Below, in pieces: positions 62,936-64,000 of a stretch of 64,000 nt of DNA. The translations under genes were made by a program, and so were the position numbers. Under the pieces are notes generated by a model. It was not told the DNA's origin and ran no database searches. It worked only from the letters and a program-made list of their open reading frames with translations. Source of the stretch: Branchiostoma floridae (taxonomy: Eukaryota; Chordata; Leptocardii; Amphioxiformes; Branchiostomatidae); contig NC_049983.1 in NCBI RefSeq assembly GCF_000003815.2, positions 25,909,003 through 25,973,002 on the forward strand, given 5' to 3'. How positions within the stretch are numbered: the first letter of the stretch is position 1; the number at the start of each line of letters is the position of its first letter.

Positions 62936-63085
62936 AGTGTTTGATTATGGAACAATCCCATTACAAGTCCCGGTGACCTCAGCACCTCCCCATATAAACA
63001 CTCACTTCTCTGTTTGGACATTGGCTAATCTCCTAACCTTTGCCCTCCCAGATAACACCAGTAACTCACTGCTGCTGAGCCCCGG

Positions 63086-63296
63086 TACTGTAAATGCAGA
63101 AATGTTTCCGGTGGCTTTATGTTCGCGGTTTTTGCGGAGGCCACTTCCCGCAAACTTAAAACCACCGCAAACATTTTTCCACTTAAGTTTTTTACTACAG
63201 TCTATGGTGTTACCGCGAACTTTAAACCATCGCGAACACTCCATTTCCCCGCTACAGCTAAAATAAATCCCAGCGAACTTAAATGCATTTACAGTA
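63086..63296. mobile_element. MITE, TACTGTAAATGCA family, copy 2
   Basis: A 211-bp copy of the element at 6140 with the same ends and the same GCGGTTTTTGCGG-like interior. The beginning of a 136-codon open frame here is MITE sequence. Confidence 0.9.
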
Positions 63297-64000
63297 ACTC
63301 CAGTCAGCTGATTGCCAGCCAGGAACTCGCACTGGCTTTCTTACTGCGAGGATATCCCTTCTTATCCCGGAGACGCTGGGAAAATCCGAGGAATGTCCTG
63401 GAGGAACCACGAGCAGTCGGTGAGCGGTCACCAGACAGGTCTTCAAGCAGATGTTCGGGTGGAGGACTTCAAAAGACTTTTGGACTGACAATCTGGCATT
63501 CTGAAATCATTCCGATCTTACAATCTTAACGTGTGCTTGGAATTCAGAAATATCTATGATATCATCATCAAATGTACCTCAATGTATCACCTTTCAAACT
63601 GGACTACTTCAATCTAGTAATAATCAGCAAATTGGATTATTGATAATAATAGATTTGTGATAGCAAGTACCGTTTTGTGGACTATAGACAAATCTGCTCA
63701 GGGATCCTTACTTGTCTTTGAAATAATAGTACTACAAGATGGAGGGACAACAGGCATCCTTCTCATATCTGCTTGGACCAAGTTGGAGACTGAAATGTCC
63801 TTGCTCTAACCTCTTAAGTCTCTGTTAGTCTGTATGGTTGGAGGAGAAAAGAAAGCAACTTCTGACAGCTGTATACAATTAAGTACTTTTTTAATTAAGA
63901 GTCAACTACTACATTACAACTAATTACAAGCAAAAGCACAAATAGGCATCCTCAAACATCTACTTGGAGTTGTAGAGAGTGAAATGTCCATGCTCTAGCT
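63297..64000. other. Right end, nothing firm
   Basis: A plus-strand frame runs from the MITE to 63529 (about 75 non-repeat codons, LALAFLLRGYPFLSRRRW) without splice support or a known family. The last 300 bp repeat TTGGA-AGTTG-AGACTGAAATGTCC words (63771 and 63967), suggesting a repeat of about 200 bp crossing the edge. Confidence 0.35.

Noticed and set aside
63119-63529. 136-codon plus-strand frame near the right edge
   Set aside because: The first third is MITE sequence, and the remainder has no family signature or splice sites.

Overview
The window looks like animal nuclear DNA, most likely from a lancelet (Branchiostoma) or another invertebrate deuterostome. The evidence is short exons with GT/AG borders and matching phases, AT-rich introns of several kilobases, many short inverted-repeat transposons and minisatellites, and one assembly gap of 100 N (29718-29817). 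There are no rRNA, tRNA, CRISPR or bacterial-type genes. The lancelet assignment is inference; the animal gene structure is seen directly.

The main gene is on the minus strand and fills most of the window. It is a secreted ADAMTS metalloprotease of the ADAMTS9/ADAMTS20 (GON-1) clade. Eight exons can be read, in transcript order 42788-42535, 42174-42091, 41627-41503, 36992-36952, 36246-36141, 30497-30348, 15861-15757 and 799-654. They cover the end of the propeptide with its furin site, the zinc-protease domain, the second half of the disintegrin-like domain and the first thrombospondin type-1 repeat. The first six join in phase, and so do the last two. One exon, covering the end of the catalytic domain and the start of the disintegrin-like domain, is expected between 30348 and 15861 and was not found; it may be in the N gap. 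The 5' exons (signal peptide, most of the propeptide) and the 3' exons (further TSP1 repeats, GON domain) were not seen and probably lie outside the window or unseen in 43-64 kb.

Inside the large intron between the protease and disintegrin exons, on the plus strand, is a probable nested gene (15415-19721). It has five phase-compatible exons that end in a stop codon and encode about 190 residues that I do not recognise. Its fourth exon overlaps a hairpin transposon and could be skipped without changing the frame. A second, weaker plus-strand candidate has a CpG-rich 129-bp exon at 25323-25451 and possible partners at 27899 or about 26199.

The rest is intron or intergenic DNA rich in repeats: a 3.8-kb element built of TAAGAA-like motifs (10529-14357), a 2.3-kb TIR element (21091-23363), several MITE families each with two or more copies, tandem arrays with periods from 31 to about 215 bp, and dinucleotide and tetranucleotide microsatellites. 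From 42.8 kb to the right end I see only repeats, weak CpG-rich patches and no convincing exon.
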